DNA of 64,000 bases. Origin: Puniceicoccales bacterium Verruco_02. GTDB lineage: Bacteria > Verrucomicrobiota > Verrucomicrobiia > Opitutales > Oceanipulchritudinaceae. The stretch covers positions 20,146 through 84,145 of the forward strand of contig LVBW01000008.1 of the NCBI GenBank assembly GCA_001604585.1, read 5' to 3'. Shown piece by piece: positions 36,571-55,186 of this stretch. The notes under the pieces are model-generated. The model was given only the letters and a program-made list of their open reading frames with translations. It ran no database searches and was not told the DNA's origin. Position 1 is the stretch's first letter. Every line of letters begins with the position of its first letter. Made by a program: the position numbers and the translations under genes.

Positions 36571-37083
36571 TCACTCTCTTGAGGAATCCCACCCGCCTCG
36601 CTTTCTCATGAACGTCAAAACGTCCTGAAAACGCTCAGCATTGGACTCGTCACAACGGATGAGTTTTTTGTGTGCATCGATGATCATGCGCACCCTGTCG
36701 TCGCGGCCAAGGCTGTCGGCTTGAAGGCTCTGCATTTGCCCTTGTCCCTCAGGCACTGCATCGCCTATCGAACACACCCGGTGCAGGCCAAGGTTGCGTA
36801 TCAGCTCTAGGTTACGCGGACCAAGAGAGACAAGGCGCATCTCGCCGGGAGGGTCCATATCCATCAGCTCCAGCGCAGCCCCGGCAACAATACCCAAGAA
36901 GGTGCTGTCCATCGAAAGACAGTTGCTGAAGTCGATACTAATATTCTTACGCCCCTGCCCAATGACCAGCTCGAAGAACTCCCGCATCGCGGCCGAATTC
37001 AGATAATTGGCCCTGCCGTTGACGCGTACAACGACGGGGTCGGAATACGGGTTGACGAGAAATACGGGGGCTTCTTCGGGCAT
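36571..37083 (-). CDS. STAS-domain protein with C-terminal extension
   Basis: A 170-residue protein. Residues about 12-110 form a STAS domain with the phosphoacceptor region CLSMDSTFLGIV (Ser60 likely) and a conserved ending LELIRNLGLHRVCSI. The C-terminal 55 residues are polar, with HKKLIRCDESNAERFQDVLTFM, an amphipathic segment of unknown role. It lies 25 bases downstream of aconitase and 126 bases upstream of the GAF-PP2C phosphatase, so the three may share a transcript. It is probably the substrate of that phosphatase and of a trans-acting RsbW-like kinase. Confidence 0.85.
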   Translation of the reverse strand: MPEEAPVFLVNPYSDPVVVRVNGRANYLNSAAMREFFELVIGQGRKNISIDFSNCLSMDSTFLGIVAGAALELMDMDPPGEMRLVSLGPRNLELIRNLGLHRVCSIGDAVPEGQGQMQSLQADSLGRDDRVRMIIDAHKKLIRCDESNAERFQDVLTFMRKRGGWDSSRE

Positions 37084-37108
37084 CTTGGTAAGGCCTGGCC
37101 TCTCAGGA

Positions 37109-39808
<2,700 letters not shown>

Positions 39809-40107
39809 AGTTACTTTGTATTGTGCCCTATAAGAGGCGTATGCGCAATTCTTTTGCCCAGTACAAATGCTTTGCAGGGCCGCTTATCAAAAAGCGCCGG
39901 GCTGCTTAACGCCGCTTATGGCAAGGTCGCTGGTTACGCTCAACGATTCACAAAACCACCACCCATCCACCAGGCATAAGCCGTTGTTTTGGGTGTCAAG
40001 AGATGCACCGGGAACAATCGTATGGATTGCCTCGTTCAGGGAAAGGCACGAGGCTAGAAGCTGCACCAGTCGTCGAGAAACAGCCAAGACAGACTCAAAG
40101 CACTGCG
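39809..40107. other. Gap between hisA and aconitase
   Basis: About 300 bases without a credible gene. On the minus strand it holds GCCTCGT-N12-ACGAGGC (about 40030-40055), a 7-base inverted repeat past the hisA stop that could serve as a weak terminator. It also holds the unrecognised promoter of aconitase near 39.81-39.87 kb. Confidence 0.4.
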
Positions 40108-40836
40108 CTAACTCTTTGCGAACGCGAGCACTTCGGGCAGAGTCACACGGCCTTCGTACAGGGCCTTGCCTATGATCACGCCGTCGAAATTCGGCCTGCG
40201 TGCGGCTATGTCTCGGAACTTCTCCACGTCCGCCCCGCAGCCTACTCCGCCCGAAGCTATGATGCCACAGGGCACGCTGGCGCACATCTCGTCCTGCGCC
40301 TCATAATTGGGACCGGCCAGCATACCGTCGCGGGAAATATCAGTGTATATGATGGTCTGTACGCCAAGTTCGGCCACTGTGCGGGCAAGGTCCAAGGCCT
40401 TTGCCTCGGCAGTGTCCACCCAACCGCGAACGGCCACTTTGCCCCCCTTGGCGTCTATGCCCACGGCGATGCGCGGGCCATGCGCCGCTGCCAGTTCGCG
40501 GATAAAGTCCTTGTCTTCCACCGCCCTTGTCCCGATTACAACGCGCGACACCCCGGCCTTGAAGGCACGCTCCACATTGGCAAGACTTCGCATACCGCCG
40601 CCCATCTGGACCTTCAGGCCCGTGGCCGATATGGCCTCGATGGCCGCCCAGTTGGAGGGCGTGCCACTGAAGGCACCGTCCAGATCCACGACGTGGACCC
40701 ATTCCGCACCGGCTAGGGCAAAGTGGCGTGCAGGCTCGGCTGGATCAGCATGGTACACGCTCTCTTGCTCGGCCTTGCCCTGCACAAGGCGGACGACGCG
40801 GCCATTCTTGATATCGACGGCGGGATAAATGATCAT
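40108..40836 (-). CDS. hisA: Phosphoribosylformimino-AICAR ribotide isomerase HisA
   Basis: A 242-residue TIM-barrel enzyme of histidine biosynthesis that isomerises ProFAR to PRFAR. The N-terminal MIIYPAVDIKNGRVVRLVQG carries the catalytic Asp (Asp8), and IYTDISRDGMLAGPN carries the second catalytic Asp. Phosphate-binding loops are seen in QMGGGMRS and ASGGVG. No other his gene is in the window, so it is outside any his operon. It lies downstream of transketolase on the same strand, but a strong terminator separates them. Confidence 0.96.
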   Translation of the reverse strand: MIIYPAVDIKNGRVVRLVQGKAEQESVYHADPAEPARHFALAGAEWVHVVDLDGAFSGTPSNWAAIEAISATGLKVQMGGGMRSLANVERAFKAGVSRVVIGTRAVEDKDFIRELAAAHGPRIAVGIDAKGGKVAVRGWVDTAEAKALDLARTVAELGVQTIIYTDISRDGMLAGPNYEAQDEMCASVPCGIIASGGVGCGADVEKFRDIAARRPNFDGVIIGKALYEGRVTLPEVLAFAKS

Positions 40837-40903
40837 TGTGGGAGCCAGTTAAATGATTCGGGAGAGAATAACCAGTGTTTTCTCCCTCAGCAATATACAG
40901 ACA

Positions 40904-40940
40904 GGCTCCCGGATGCCGCTTTTCGCAGTCTCCGGGAGCC
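40904..40940 (-). terminator. Intrinsic terminator after transketolase
   Basis: Perfect 10-base stem GGCTCCCGGA/TCCGGGAGCC with a 17-base loop, about 25 bases past the tkt stop. The T-tract is short (TGTCTGT). It separates tkt from hisA. Confidence 0.75.
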
Positions 40941-40964
40941 CTGTTTGCCAATTAACACTAGCGA

Positions 40965-42953
40965 CTATGCGGACAGGCTGCCCGCCACCTTGGCGAGGTT
41001 GTCCGCGCTCATGCCGAGGATTTCCATCACCATGTCGCCGGGGGCGGAGATGCCGAAGCGGTCGATGCCGACAACGGTCGAGGCATACTTGTACCACAGG
41101 GCGCTTACGCCAGCCTCGATAGCCACACGCTTTGTGCAGGCTGCGGGCAGGACGCTCTCCTTGTACTCGGCGCTCTGCGCGTCAAAGAGGTTCATGCTGG
41201 GCATCGACACAACGCGCACGCCCTCGCCAAGGCTTTCGGCAGCCTTCATCGCGTGCTGAACCTCGCTGCCACTGGCAATGAGGATGAGCTTGAGTTCGCC
41301 CTGCTCGCGCTTGGCAACGTATGCGCCCTTGAGCGTGCCATTGCGACGGGCCTCGACGGACAGGCTGCCCATGTTGGGAAGGTCCTGACGGGAAAGAATG
41401 AGGGCCGTGGGGCCATCCTTGCGCGACATCGCGGAGGCGAACGCAGCGGCGGTTTCCTCGCCGTCGGCGGGGCGGATTACGCTCAGGTTCGGGATAAGGC
41501 GCAGGGAGCTTGTCGTCTCGATTGGCTGGTGAGTGGGGCCGTCCTCGCCAACGCCCACGCTGTCGTGCGTAAAGACGTACTGGACGGGCAGACCTGCCAG
41601 CGCCGCAAGGCGGCAGCTCGGACGCATGTAGTCGCTGAAGGTGAGGAAGGTGGCGCCGGAGGGCATCCAGTAGCCGTCGTAGGCTATGCCGTTCATAATC
41701 GCGCCCATTGCGTGCTCGCGGATGCCGTAGCGCACGTTGCGTCCGGCGTAATTGTCCGCGCTGACATCGCCCACGCCGTCGATGTAGTTCTTTGTAGAGC
41801 CGTATAGGTCGGCGCTGCCGCCGATGACGCGGTCGAGCTTCTTGGCGATGGGCTGGAGCACCATGCCGCCGGAAACGCGGGTGGCGAACTTCTTCTCGGG
41901 GTTGAAGGCGGGGATGACGGCCATCAGCTCCTCGGCGGAGGGCATGGCGTCCTTGAGCGGCTTTTCGACATCGGCGGCCAGCGCGGGATTGGCGGCGGCC
42001 CAAACGTCGAAGCGGGCCTTCCAGTCGTTGTAGTTCTTAATTTGCGCGGCCTTGCGGGCGGCGAAGAACTCGCGCACCTCTGTGGACACGTAGAACTTCT
42101 CCCCGGCTGGCAGGCCTAGTGTGGCATGCGCCTTGTCGGCGAACTTCGCACCGCCCTCTCCGTGGCCCTTGGCAGTGCCCTGCACTTCCTCGATGCCCTT
42201 GCCGATGACGGTCTTGACGATGACAAGCTGCGGCTTGCCATTCTTTGCGCTGCGGGCCTTGTCGTAGGCGGCGGCGAGCGCGGCGGGGCTGTGCCCGTCG
42301 GTGACTGTCTGCACGTCCCATCCGTATGCCTCGTAACGCTTTGCCGTGTCCTCGCTCTGCGAGACACTGGCCATTGCGTCGAGCGTCACATCGTTCGAGT
42401 CGTAGAACAGGATAAGGTTGTCCAGCTTCCAGTGGGCGGCGAGGGCGCTCGCCTCGCTCGCAACGCCTTCCTGTATGCAACCGTCGCCTGCGAGGGCGAT
42501 CACCGCGTAGTCGAAAATCTCCGCGCCCTCCTTGTTGAAGCGGGCTGCGTTCATCTTGCCCGCGAGGGCAAAGCCCACCGCGTTGCCAATGCCCTGCCCC
42601 AAGGGGCCTGTCGTACACTCCACGCCGGGCGTCTCCATGTATTCGGGGTGGCCGGGGGTCTTGCTGTGCAGCTTGCGGAAGCTCTTCACGTCGCCCAGCG
42701 ACACGTCAAAACCAGCCAGATGCAGCCAGCTGTAGATGAACATGCTGCCGTGACCACCGGAGAGCACGAAGCGGTCGCGGTTGATCCAGCGAGGCAGATC
42801 GGGGTTAACGTTCATGCACTGGCCAAAGAGCACAGCGCCCAATTCGGCGCAGCCAAGGGGCAGGCCGAGGTGGCCCGAGTTGCAGGCGTGCACGGCGTCG
42901 ATTGCGAGGCCGCGGGCCTCGTTGGCAGCTTTGAGAAGGATATCGGAGTTCAT
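40965..42953 (-). CDS. tkt: Transketolase
   Basis: A 662-residue thiamine-diphosphate enzyme of the pentose phosphate pathway that transfers two-carbon units between sugar phosphates. Motifs seen: N-terminal [19 protein letters not shown], the ThDP-binding [37 protein letters not shown], the second-domain [17 protein letters not shown] with the catalytic Glu, and [35 protein letters not shown] is typical. The length matches the family. It is divergent from the lacZ unit across a 292-base region. Confidence 0.97.
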   Translation of the reverse strand: MNSDILLKAANEARGLAIDAVHACNSGHLGLPLGCAELGAVLFGQCMNVNPDLPRWINRDRFVLSGGHGSMFIYSWLHLAGFDVSLGDVKSFRKLHSKTPGHPEYMETPGVECTTGPLGQGIGNAVGFALAGKMNAARFNKEGAEIFDYAVIALAGDGCIQEGVASEASALAAHWKLDNLILFYDSNDVTLDAMASVSQSEDTAKRYEAYGWDVQTVTDGHSPAALAAAYDKARSAKNGKPQLVIVKTVIGKGIEEVQGTAKGHGEGGAKFADKAHATLGLPAGEKFYVSTEVREFFAARKAAQIKNYNDWKARFDVWAAANPALAADVEKPLKDAMPSAEELMAVIPAFNPEKKFATRVSGGMVLQPIAKKLDRVIGGSADLYGSTKNYIDGVGDVSADNYAGRNVRYGIREHAMGAIMNGIAYDGYWMPSGATFLTFSDYMRPSCRLAALAGLPVQYVFTHDSVGVGEDGPTHQPIETTSSLRLIPNLSVIRPADGEETAAAFASAMSRKDGPTALILSRQDLPNMGSLSVEARRNGTLKGAYVAKREQGELKLILIASGSEVQHAMKAAESLGEGVRVVSMPSMNLFDAQSAEYKESVLPAACTKRVAIEAGVSALWYKYASTVVGIDRFGISAPGDMVMEILGMSADNLAKVAGSLSA

Positions 42954-43077
42954 GGAATACGGTTTTTCTTGAGCTTACCCGAATAGCGGTCCGGCCCGCC
43001 AGAGCGAGCATTTATGACCCCTAACAATAGAATGAACCGACAGGCCGGGAGAAGCCGTTGTATAAATAAAGAGCTAG

Positions 43078-46548
<3,471 letters not shown>

Positions 46549-46558
46549 ACCAAATTAT

Positions 46559-47062
46559 ATGCCCAACACAGGCAGAGGCACGGACGCGCTCCGCCTGACT
46601 CCATACCAAGAGCAGACACACGCTGCTTTGCTTATTCGCTGGCTGCGCACCCCGCATGTCGTCCGCTGGTGGGGCGATTGTGACATAAACCGCTTCAAGG
46701 ACTGCACAATCCGCATAATCGAGGCGGACGGGCACCCCATCGGCCTAGTATGCTGGCACACATTGACGCGGAAGGAACTGGACACTGCGGGCCTGACACA
46801 GGTACCCGAAGGCGGGGCTGACTTGGACATACTCATAGGCGAAGAGCACTGGCTCGGGCGCGGGGCTGGCCCGGCCGCGCTCGCGCTGGGGTGCGCCCTA
46901 TGCGAGGCCGCAGGCGCGCCCTTCTGCACGGTGTGCACCTCGCTCGACAACCTGAGGGCCATGCGCGCTTACGCAAAGGCAGGCTTTCTGCAAGGCCCTG
47001 TTTTCGACGAACATGGCTACGGACCACATGTCATGATGATACGGCAGCGCAGGACCAGTTGA
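46559..47062 (+). CDS. GNAT-family N-acetyltransferase (AAC(6')-like fold)
   Basis: A 167-residue protein. The start RLTPYQEQTHAALLIRWLRTPHVVRWWGD resembles the front of acetyltransf_8 / AAC(6')-type GNAT proteins. The central ADLDILIGEEHWLGRGAGPAALALG holds the acetyl-CoA pyrophosphate loop (GRGAGPAAL), and NLRAMRAYAKAGF is the typical second CoA contact. The acceptor is unknown; resemblance to aminoglycoside 6'-acetyltransferases is only at fold level and does not show resistance. It begins 10 bases after lacZ and is likely co-transcribed with it. Confidence 0.8.
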   Translation: MPNTGRGTDALRLTPYQEQTHAALLIRWLRTPHVVRWWGDCDINRFKDCTIRIIEADGHPIGLVCWHTLTRKELDTAGLTQVPEGGADLDILIGEEHWLGRGAGPAALALGCALCEAAGAPFCTVCTSLDNLRAMRAYAKAGFLQGPVFDEHGYGPHVMMIRQRRTS

Positions 47063-47105
47063 TGACTTGAGCCTGCTTTGCCCGCCTGCTATACAATCGC
47101 TACCG

Positions 47106-48185
47106 ATGCCCGCCGCAGAAGCCCCGCCAAAATCCGCCATGAACAGTTGGAAGGCCGACAACACAGCCCCCATCCTGGAGACGCGCGCCCTCTGCAAGTA
47201 CTTCCCCGTCAAGGGCGGCATACTCATGCGCGAACGCGGCCAGCTGAAGGCTGTGGACGGGGTGAGCCTGAGCCTTGGGCGGGCAGAGACGCTGGGCCTT
47301 GTAGGGGAATCGGGCTGCGGCAAGAGCACCCTTGGCCGCTGCATAGTGCGCCTGTACGAGCCGACATCGGGCAGCATACACTTCGATGGCATGGACATCA
47401 GCCGCCTTTCCCAAGGGGAGCTTAAGCCCCTGCGGCGCAATATCCAGATGATCTTTCAGGATCCTGCCGAATCGCTCAACCCCCGCTTCAGCGTGGGGCA
47501 GATACTGGAGGAACCCTTCGCCATTCACGGCATCGGCAAGGCAAAAGAGCGCCGCGACATGGCGCGCGAGCTTCTCCGGCGCACGGGGTTGGAGCCCGAC
47601 GCCGCAGACCGCTTCCCATTCGAGTTCTCCGGCGGGCAGCGCCAGCGCATAGGCATTGCCCGCGCCATAGCCCTGAACCCCCGCCTCATCGTGTGCGACG
47701 AGCCAGTGTCCGCGCTCGATGTGTCGGTTCAGAGCCAGATTATCAACCTCCTTCTTGAGCTTCAGGCTGGACTTGGTCTTTCCTACGTATTCATAGCGCA
47801 CGATCTGGCCGTTGTAAGGCACATCAGCGACCGCATCGCCATAATGTATCTTGGGCGGGTGGTTGAGTTGGCCCCGGCGGACGAGATATTCTCCCATCCC
47901 CGCCACGCCTACACGCAGGCCCTGCTGGAATCCATCCCCCGGCCCGACCCTCGCTCCAAGACAAAGGCAAGGGTGCTGAGGGGCGAAGTGCCCTCGCCCA
48001 TCGACCCGCCCAAGGGCTGCGCCTTCGCCCCACGAAGCCCCCTGCCTCACAGCCCGGCACAGGCACTGGTGCCCCCCCTGTGGAAGGAAGTTAGCCCCGG
48101 CCACTGGGTGGACGTTCACCCGGCCACAGTGAGGGACTGGGAAAGCCAGCTAAGCGCCGAAGAGCAGGCCCGCTTCGCCTGCTGA
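47106..48185 (+). CDS. oppF: Oligopeptide/dipeptide ABC transporter ATPase, OppF type
   Basis: About 359 residues from the ATG at 47106; the track start is a TTG at 47067, and Met at 47139 is also possible. Walker A GESGCGKST, signature SGGQRQRIGIARA, Walker B LIVCDEPVSALDVS and the switch His in IAHDL are all intact. The C-terminal Opp/Dpp extension is present, but its usual GCxFHPRCP appears as GCAFAPRSPLP, losing the second Cys. OppF pairs with OppD to power peptide import across the inner membrane. No oppABCD gene lies beside it, so its partners are elsewhere. It converges on clpB with only 34 bases between the stops. Confidence 0.9.
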   Translation: MPAAEAPPKSAMNSWKADNTAPILETRALCKYFPVKGGILMRERGQLKAVDGVSLSLGRAETLGLVGESGCGKSTLGRCIVRLYEPTSGSIHFDGMDISRLSQGELKPLRRNIQMIFQDPAESLNPRFSVGQILEEPFAIHGIGKAKERRDMARELLRRTGLEPDAADRFPFEFSGGQRQRIGIARAIALNPRLIVCDEPVSALDVSVQSQIINLLLELQAGLGLSYVFIAHDLAVVRHISDRIAIMYLGRVVELAPADEIFSHPRHAYTQALLESIPRPDPRSKTKARVLRGEVPSPIDPPKGCAFAPRSPLPHSPAQALVPPLWKEVSPGHWVDVHPATVRDWESQLSAEEQARFAC

Positions 48186-48219
48186 GAGGTTTCGCAGTGT
48201 AATTCGCCCTGATTCGGCC

Positions 48220-50856
<2,637 letters not shown>

Positions 50857-51037
50857 GCAATTACCCATGCATATGCCGGGCCAGAGACAATCACAATAAG
50901 CCAAGCGCATAACAACTTGCTACGCTTTGCTTTACGAGCCATGCCCAGAGGCGGAACCCAGTATTAGCGACATGCTGACACAGTGCTGTATCCACAGCTG
51001 GGGACCAATTGGCGCATTGTAAGTTATCGCATATGTC

Positions 51038-51823
51038 TTGAAAATAACGCAGCATACGCGCAATGTCCTAAGCGTGCATATTGCTAGATGCCTGATACCC
51101 CACTTGTGCGCACTCTCTCTCTGCGCCGCGTTGTTCGCGGAAGATGCCGCGCCTGCCAAACTGGCTACCGAAGAGGCAGCAACTAACACTGCTCCGGCAG
51201 CGGAAACCCCGGCGAGCCTTGAAGAGAAAACCTCCCAAGGCAGTATCGAGATAACTCCGTATTCCGAAGAGAGGCACAGCTTTATCTACTACTTCGAGCA
51301 CCGCGCCCTGCCACGGCTCTGGTTCACCTACCCGGAGCAGATGTGGGGGGCCTTTGTCGAAATTGGCAAAGAGGAGTTGCAACGCATATTCGACCTACTT
51401 CAAGAGGCCTTTGAAGTCAGCTACCCGGACGAGCGCGCCCAACTGGACCTAGAACGTATCAAGCTGGAATGCGGAGTCGAGGGATGGCTCGTGACATTCC
51501 CCAAACCCGAACAGACCCCGGAAGCCAACTTCGCCGCGCTGGTCTTCGACGGAGAACAGCTCCGCTACATAGTGGGCGAATACAACGACCTTACCGGGCC
51601 AGTCATTTGGTTTCTATGTGAATGGCACTTCGACTATGAAAGCGGTGAACTTGGGATGCACGGCAACAAGGGCGTTCGCGACATAGGCACCAAGGACAAT
51701 TTCCTTTCCGAACTGAACAGCCTCTTGGCCGAAGAGATTTCCCTGCGAAGCGGAGTAACTCCCTCAGAAGAGGCTCCGCAAACGCAGACGCCAGAAACAT
51801 CCCCGGACACTCCGGCTCCGTAA
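51038..51823 (+). CDS. Exported protein of unknown function
   Basis: About 261 residues from a TTG at 51038; a GTG about 12 codons further in (before HIARCLIPHLC) is an equally good start. The N-terminus is a signal peptide (LIPHLCALSLCAALFAEDA), then an Ala/Thr/Glu-rich linker, then a compact domain (about 75-225) with FIYYFEHRALPRLWFTYPEQMWGAFVEIGKEELQRIFDLLQEAF and YIVGEYNDLTGPVIWFLCEWHFDYESGELG. A Pro/Thr/Glu-rich tail ends the protein. I do not recognise the domain. It is 61 bases upstream of the TPR/transglutaminase lipoprotein and probably shares its operon, so a cell-envelope role is likely. Confidence 0.65.
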   Translation: MKITQHTRNVLSVHIARCLIPHLCALSLCAALFAEDAAPAKLATEEAATNTAPAAETPASLEEKTSQGSIEITPYSEERHSFIYYFEHRALPRLWFTYPEQMWGAFVEIGKEELQRIFDLLQEAFEVSYPDERAQLDLERIKLECGVEGWLVTFPKPEQTPEANFAALVFDGEQLRYIVGEYNDLTGPVIWFLCEWHFDYESGELGMHGNKGVRDIGTKDNFLSELNSLLAEEISLRSGVTPSEEAPQTQTPETSPDTPAP

Positions 51824-51884
51824 ATGACGGCTACACAATAGCATTTTGGCCCGCAATCCATACCCCATAACACTCCACACACAA

Positions 51885-54800
51885 GTGAAACGCTCCCTAG
51901 CCTCTTCCTGCGCAAAGCTGCTCAGCTTCCTTGCGCCTCTGTCCCTGCTCGCCCTCATGCCAGCCTGCGTTCCGACGGCTCCAAGCGTGCCATCGCAGAG
52001 CGGCGAACTTGGCGGAGTGCAGGTAAACATCCTTCGCGATGACAACCATGGCATAAGCTGGAACATCCCCAAAGCTTTTCCGGGGCATTTCACTAAGGAC
52101 GAACATGCCACGATGGCCTTTGAGTTCAACGGCAACGGCATAACGACCCTGTCCGTCATTAACCTTCACGGGCTGGATCCGGATGAATATGCATTGGCTT
52201 GCGCCAGTCTGCGCAGCATGAACATGCAATACCCCTCGCCCCAAACACGCCAACTGCCATCGACGTATCAGGACGGAGTAAAGTGGCTGCACTTCGAAGG
52301 CACTGACGATTTCCGGGGGGCAAACGTAAAAATGCGCTTCAGCGCGGCCAAGCACAAGGGGCTTCTGATCACGATGTTCGGATTGGACATGTCCGCGTTA
52401 AGGCAACCTTTTGCCTCCCCACCCGTCGGAGACCTGTGGCAGTATGTCCGCTTCGACTCCGAGCCAAGGCCCTATGAATCGCTTGCGCTTAATGGTGCCG
52501 AACTGCGCAGGCACGAATCCCGTATCTCGCAGATTGCATACAGCTACTACGAGCGCAAACGCTATGCCGAAGCCATCCCATTTCTGGAACTGCTCTGCAA
52601 AATCAATCCATTATCTTCAGGACATGCCGAAGGATTGGCTGAGAACCTTCTGGCCTCCGAAGACTATGAAAAGGCCGAACAGCGTATAGCGGAACTGCGC
52701 ATAACATTCCCACAAGCTTCCGGGCTGATTTGGAGACATGCCGTGGCGATGGGAAAGCTTGGCCGCGATACAGAAGCGATGGAGTATTTCAACAAGGCGC
52801 TCTTCGAGAAGAAAAGCAACCAATCAAACGCCATCGGAGCTTACCTGAGCTATCTTGCGGAAGAGGAGCTTCTTGCAGAGAACGTGGAGATTGTCCGCGA
52901 ACTAGTGAACCGCTCTGGTGACGTGGGTCTGCAAACGTTCCTGGCAAGAGCATATCTGGACAGCGGCGACAAGGAAAACGCCCGCAAGGTGACAGATGCA
53001 TTGGTGGACAAGTGCGAGGTATTCCCATATCTGGCACATTCGGTAATCAGCATATACCTCGACATCGAGGACTACGATCAGGCCCTCGAGATTGCCCGGC
53101 GCATAGCAGCGCAGAAAAACCCGATGGGCAACTACCTAGCGGCCGCAACCCTGATGCGCGAGGGCCGTTACAGCGAGGCGAGGGACGAAGTACTGCTCTG
53201 CCTTGAAAAGACCCCCTCCGACCAGAATGCAAAAGACCTGCTCGATGGCATCAACGCTCAACTCGGCAAAGCAGATTCCTCCTCCTTCCGCACGCCTATT
53301 GAGGCCGTGCCGCTGCCCGAATTCATGCAGACGCTCATTCCAGAGACCCCCGAAGGCTTCGACGCCGACTTTGGCTGCCATTACATCCACTATGGCACGG
53401 CCTACCTGTTCCAAAGCGACAAACGCCTGCGTCGCACGATGTATGGCAGCTACTCGGTGTCCACGCTCGAAGCCATCCGGCGCATGAACGACCTGCGCTT
53501 CCCCTTCGACCCCCTTTACGAGCGCGTGTATGTCAACTTCTTGCGCGTGTATGGCCCTGACGGCGAGCTGCTTGGCGAAGTGAAGCTGGACGACTGCTAC
53601 ACTGCCAACGACCCGGACAAGGTGCTAATGAGTCAGAAAAAGGAGCTGCATATCCCTGTCCCCATGCTCAGCCCAGGCTGCCGTGTGGACTTTGCCGTGA
53701 GCTTCGAGACGCTGGGACGCACCAAGAAGATGCCCTACCAGCTTCGCCAGCTCGGCATGGGCCTGCCTGTTCTTCTCAGCTTTACAAGTTTGGACGGGGA
53801 ACGTGAAAAAATCGCCACCTTCAGCGCCAACGGAGTATTGACAGGCCCGGCCAGCGAGGAGGCCCCGGACGCGGCTCCGTCCTTCTTCTACGTCGTAAAG
53901 CCCGAGGTAAACATCAACTGCCCAAACCTCCCTTCCCCCTCACAGTATGTGCCAAGTGTCTGGATATGCAGCAGCGAGGACAACTGGGCAGACGAAGTGA
54001 AGGAGTACTACGACGTTGTGAAGTTCATCGACGAGACAAGCCCCGAGGCCGAGGCCAAGGTGAAGGAACTTCTGCCCGAAGACTGCACGCCTGAACAGGC
54101 TGTGCAGATCCTGAGCGACTTTGTGCGCAGCAACCTGACCTACCACGGCATAGAATTCGGTATGCGCGCAATGGTGCCCAACCGCTGCTGCGAAATCCTG
54201 CGCAACCGCTACGGCGACTGCAAGGACCACAGCTTCCTACTGATGCACATGCTCCGCACAGCAGGCGTCAAGGCCAATCTGGCCCTCGTGGACAGCAGGC
54301 GCGACATCAACGCGGATGTGCCAAACTCCGGCCAGTTCGACCACATGATAGTGTATCTGCCAGAGTATCAGGGCGGGCGCTTTATCGACGCCACCGAAAA
54401 GGGCCTTAGCGAGATACACGACCCCATTTACCTAAGCGGCAGCCCGGCACTAATTCTTGATCTGGAAAATCCGCGCATGGAATACGTAGCCAAAGCTCAG
54501 CTTGGCATCAACGGCTTCGACATCCAGCGCAAGGTCAGCGTGCTGGCCGACGGCTCTGCACTGGTCGAGGAAACGGTGAACTTCCGTGGCCTTTGGGCAG
54601 CCATGATGCGGGGCTACCTGCGCTACGTTTCACCTGCCGAATATGCCTCCACGCTGCTCCCGGAACTGAAGGTGGACAATCTGCGCAGCGTCAAGAGCAT
54701 CAGCGTGGAGAATCTGGACAAGATGCGCGAGAACGTAGTCATGAAATACAGCTACAGCATCGATCACGCCTTTGCCAGCACCGGAGAACTGCTCGTGGGC

Positions 54801-55172
54801 AGCTCCCCCCTTACATGGGAAATGTGGGAAATGCATGTACCCAACGACATCCCCCAACGCACCCTGCCCATACTCCAGCGCAACCATGCCGTGTTCAACT
54901 CTACTACGAGCATCACGCTGCCAGAGGGCTTCCTGCTCGCCAGCCAGCCTCAGGCACAGCTTCTGGACAACAAGTATCTGTCCTTCAAGATGGATTACTC
55001 GAACGGCGGCGATACACTGACAGTCAACGGAAGCTACTCCCGCTTCAGCGGGCTTTACGAGGCAAGCGAACGGGACGAGCGCGAGGCTGCCTACGCACAG
55101 GCGCGCAAGTCGGCCTCCACGCCTATCGTGCTTGTAAACTCCGCCACTCAGGGCAAAATAGCAGCTCAGTAA
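51885..55172 (+). CDS. Lipoprotein with TPR repeats, DUF3857-like domain and transglutaminase-like domain
   Basis: About 1095 residues from a GTG at 51885, which starts a lipoprotein-type signal (VKRSLASSCAKLL...LLALMPAC) with Cys28 as the lipidated residue. The track's TTG at 51846 gives a poorer signal. Residues about 205-460 contain TPR-like helices (YSYYERKRYAEAIPFLELL, YEKAEQRIAEL, YDQALEIARRIA, RYSEARDEVLLCLEKTP). Residues about 490-700 look like a DUF3857-type beta domain. The transglutaminase-like core follows, with a likely catalytic triad Cys779 (NRYGDCKDHSF), His820 (FDHMIVYLP) and Asp835 (FIDATEKG). A C-terminal beta region completes it. Such proteins act on peptides or peptidoglycan at the envelope; the substrate is unknown. 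Confidence 0.75.
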   Translation: MKRSLASSCAKLLSFLAPLSLLALMPACVPTAPSVPSQSGELGGVQVNILRDDNHGISWNIPKAFPGHFTKDEHATMAFEFNGNGITTLSVINLHGLDPDEYALACASLRSMNMQYPSPQTRQLPSTYQDGVKWLHFEGTDDFRGANVKMRFSAAKHKGLLITMFGLDMSALRQPFASPPVGDLWQYVRFDSEPRPYESLALNGAELRRHESRISQIAYSYYERKRYAEAIPFLELLCKINPLSSGHAEGLAENLLASEDYEKAEQRIAELRITFPQASGLIWRHAVAMGKLGRDTEAMEYFNKALFEKKSNQSNAIGAYLSYLAEEELLAENVEIVRELVNRSGDVGLQTFLARAYLDSGDKENARKVTDALVDKCEVFPYLAHSVISIYLDIEDYDQALEIARRIAAQKNPMGNYLAAATLMREGRYSEARDEVLLCLEKTPSDQNAKDLLDGINAQLGKADSSSFRTPIEAVPLPEFMQTLIPETPEGFDADFGCHYIHYGTAYLFQSDKRLRRTMYGSYSVSTLEAIRRMNDLRFPFDPLYERVYVNFLRVYGPDGELLGEVKLDDCYTANDPDKVLMSQKKELHIPVPMLSPGCRVDFAVSFETLGRTKKMPYQLRQLGMGLPVLLSFTSLDGEREKIATFSANGVLTGPASEEAPDAAPSFFYVVKPEVNINCPNLPSPSQYVPSVWICSSEDNWADEVKEYYDVVKFIDETSPEAEAKVKELLPEDCTPEQAVQILSDFVRSNLTYHGIEFGMRAMVPNRCCEILRNRYGDCKDHSFLLMHMLRTAGVKANLALVDSRRDINADVPNSGQFDHMIVYLPEYQGGRFIDATEKGLSEIHDPIYLSGSPALILDLENPRMEYVAKAQLGINGFDIQRKVSVLADGSALVEETVNFRGLWAAMMRGYLRYVSPAEYASTLLPELKVDNLRSVKSISVENLDKMRENVVMKYSYSIDHAFASTGELLVGSSPLTWEMWEMHVPNDIPQRTLPILQRNHAVFNSTTSITLPEGFLLASQPQAQLLDNKYLSFKMDYSNGGDTLTVNGSYSRFSGLYEASERDEREAAYAQARKSASTPIVLVNSATQGKIAAQ

Positions 55173-55186
55173 CAGCCCCCTTCGCT

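Noticed and set aside
54593-55186. N-terminal 198 residues of the track's HprK entry
   Set aside because: They read the lipoprotein gene in another frame; HprK homology starts at the ATG at 55187.
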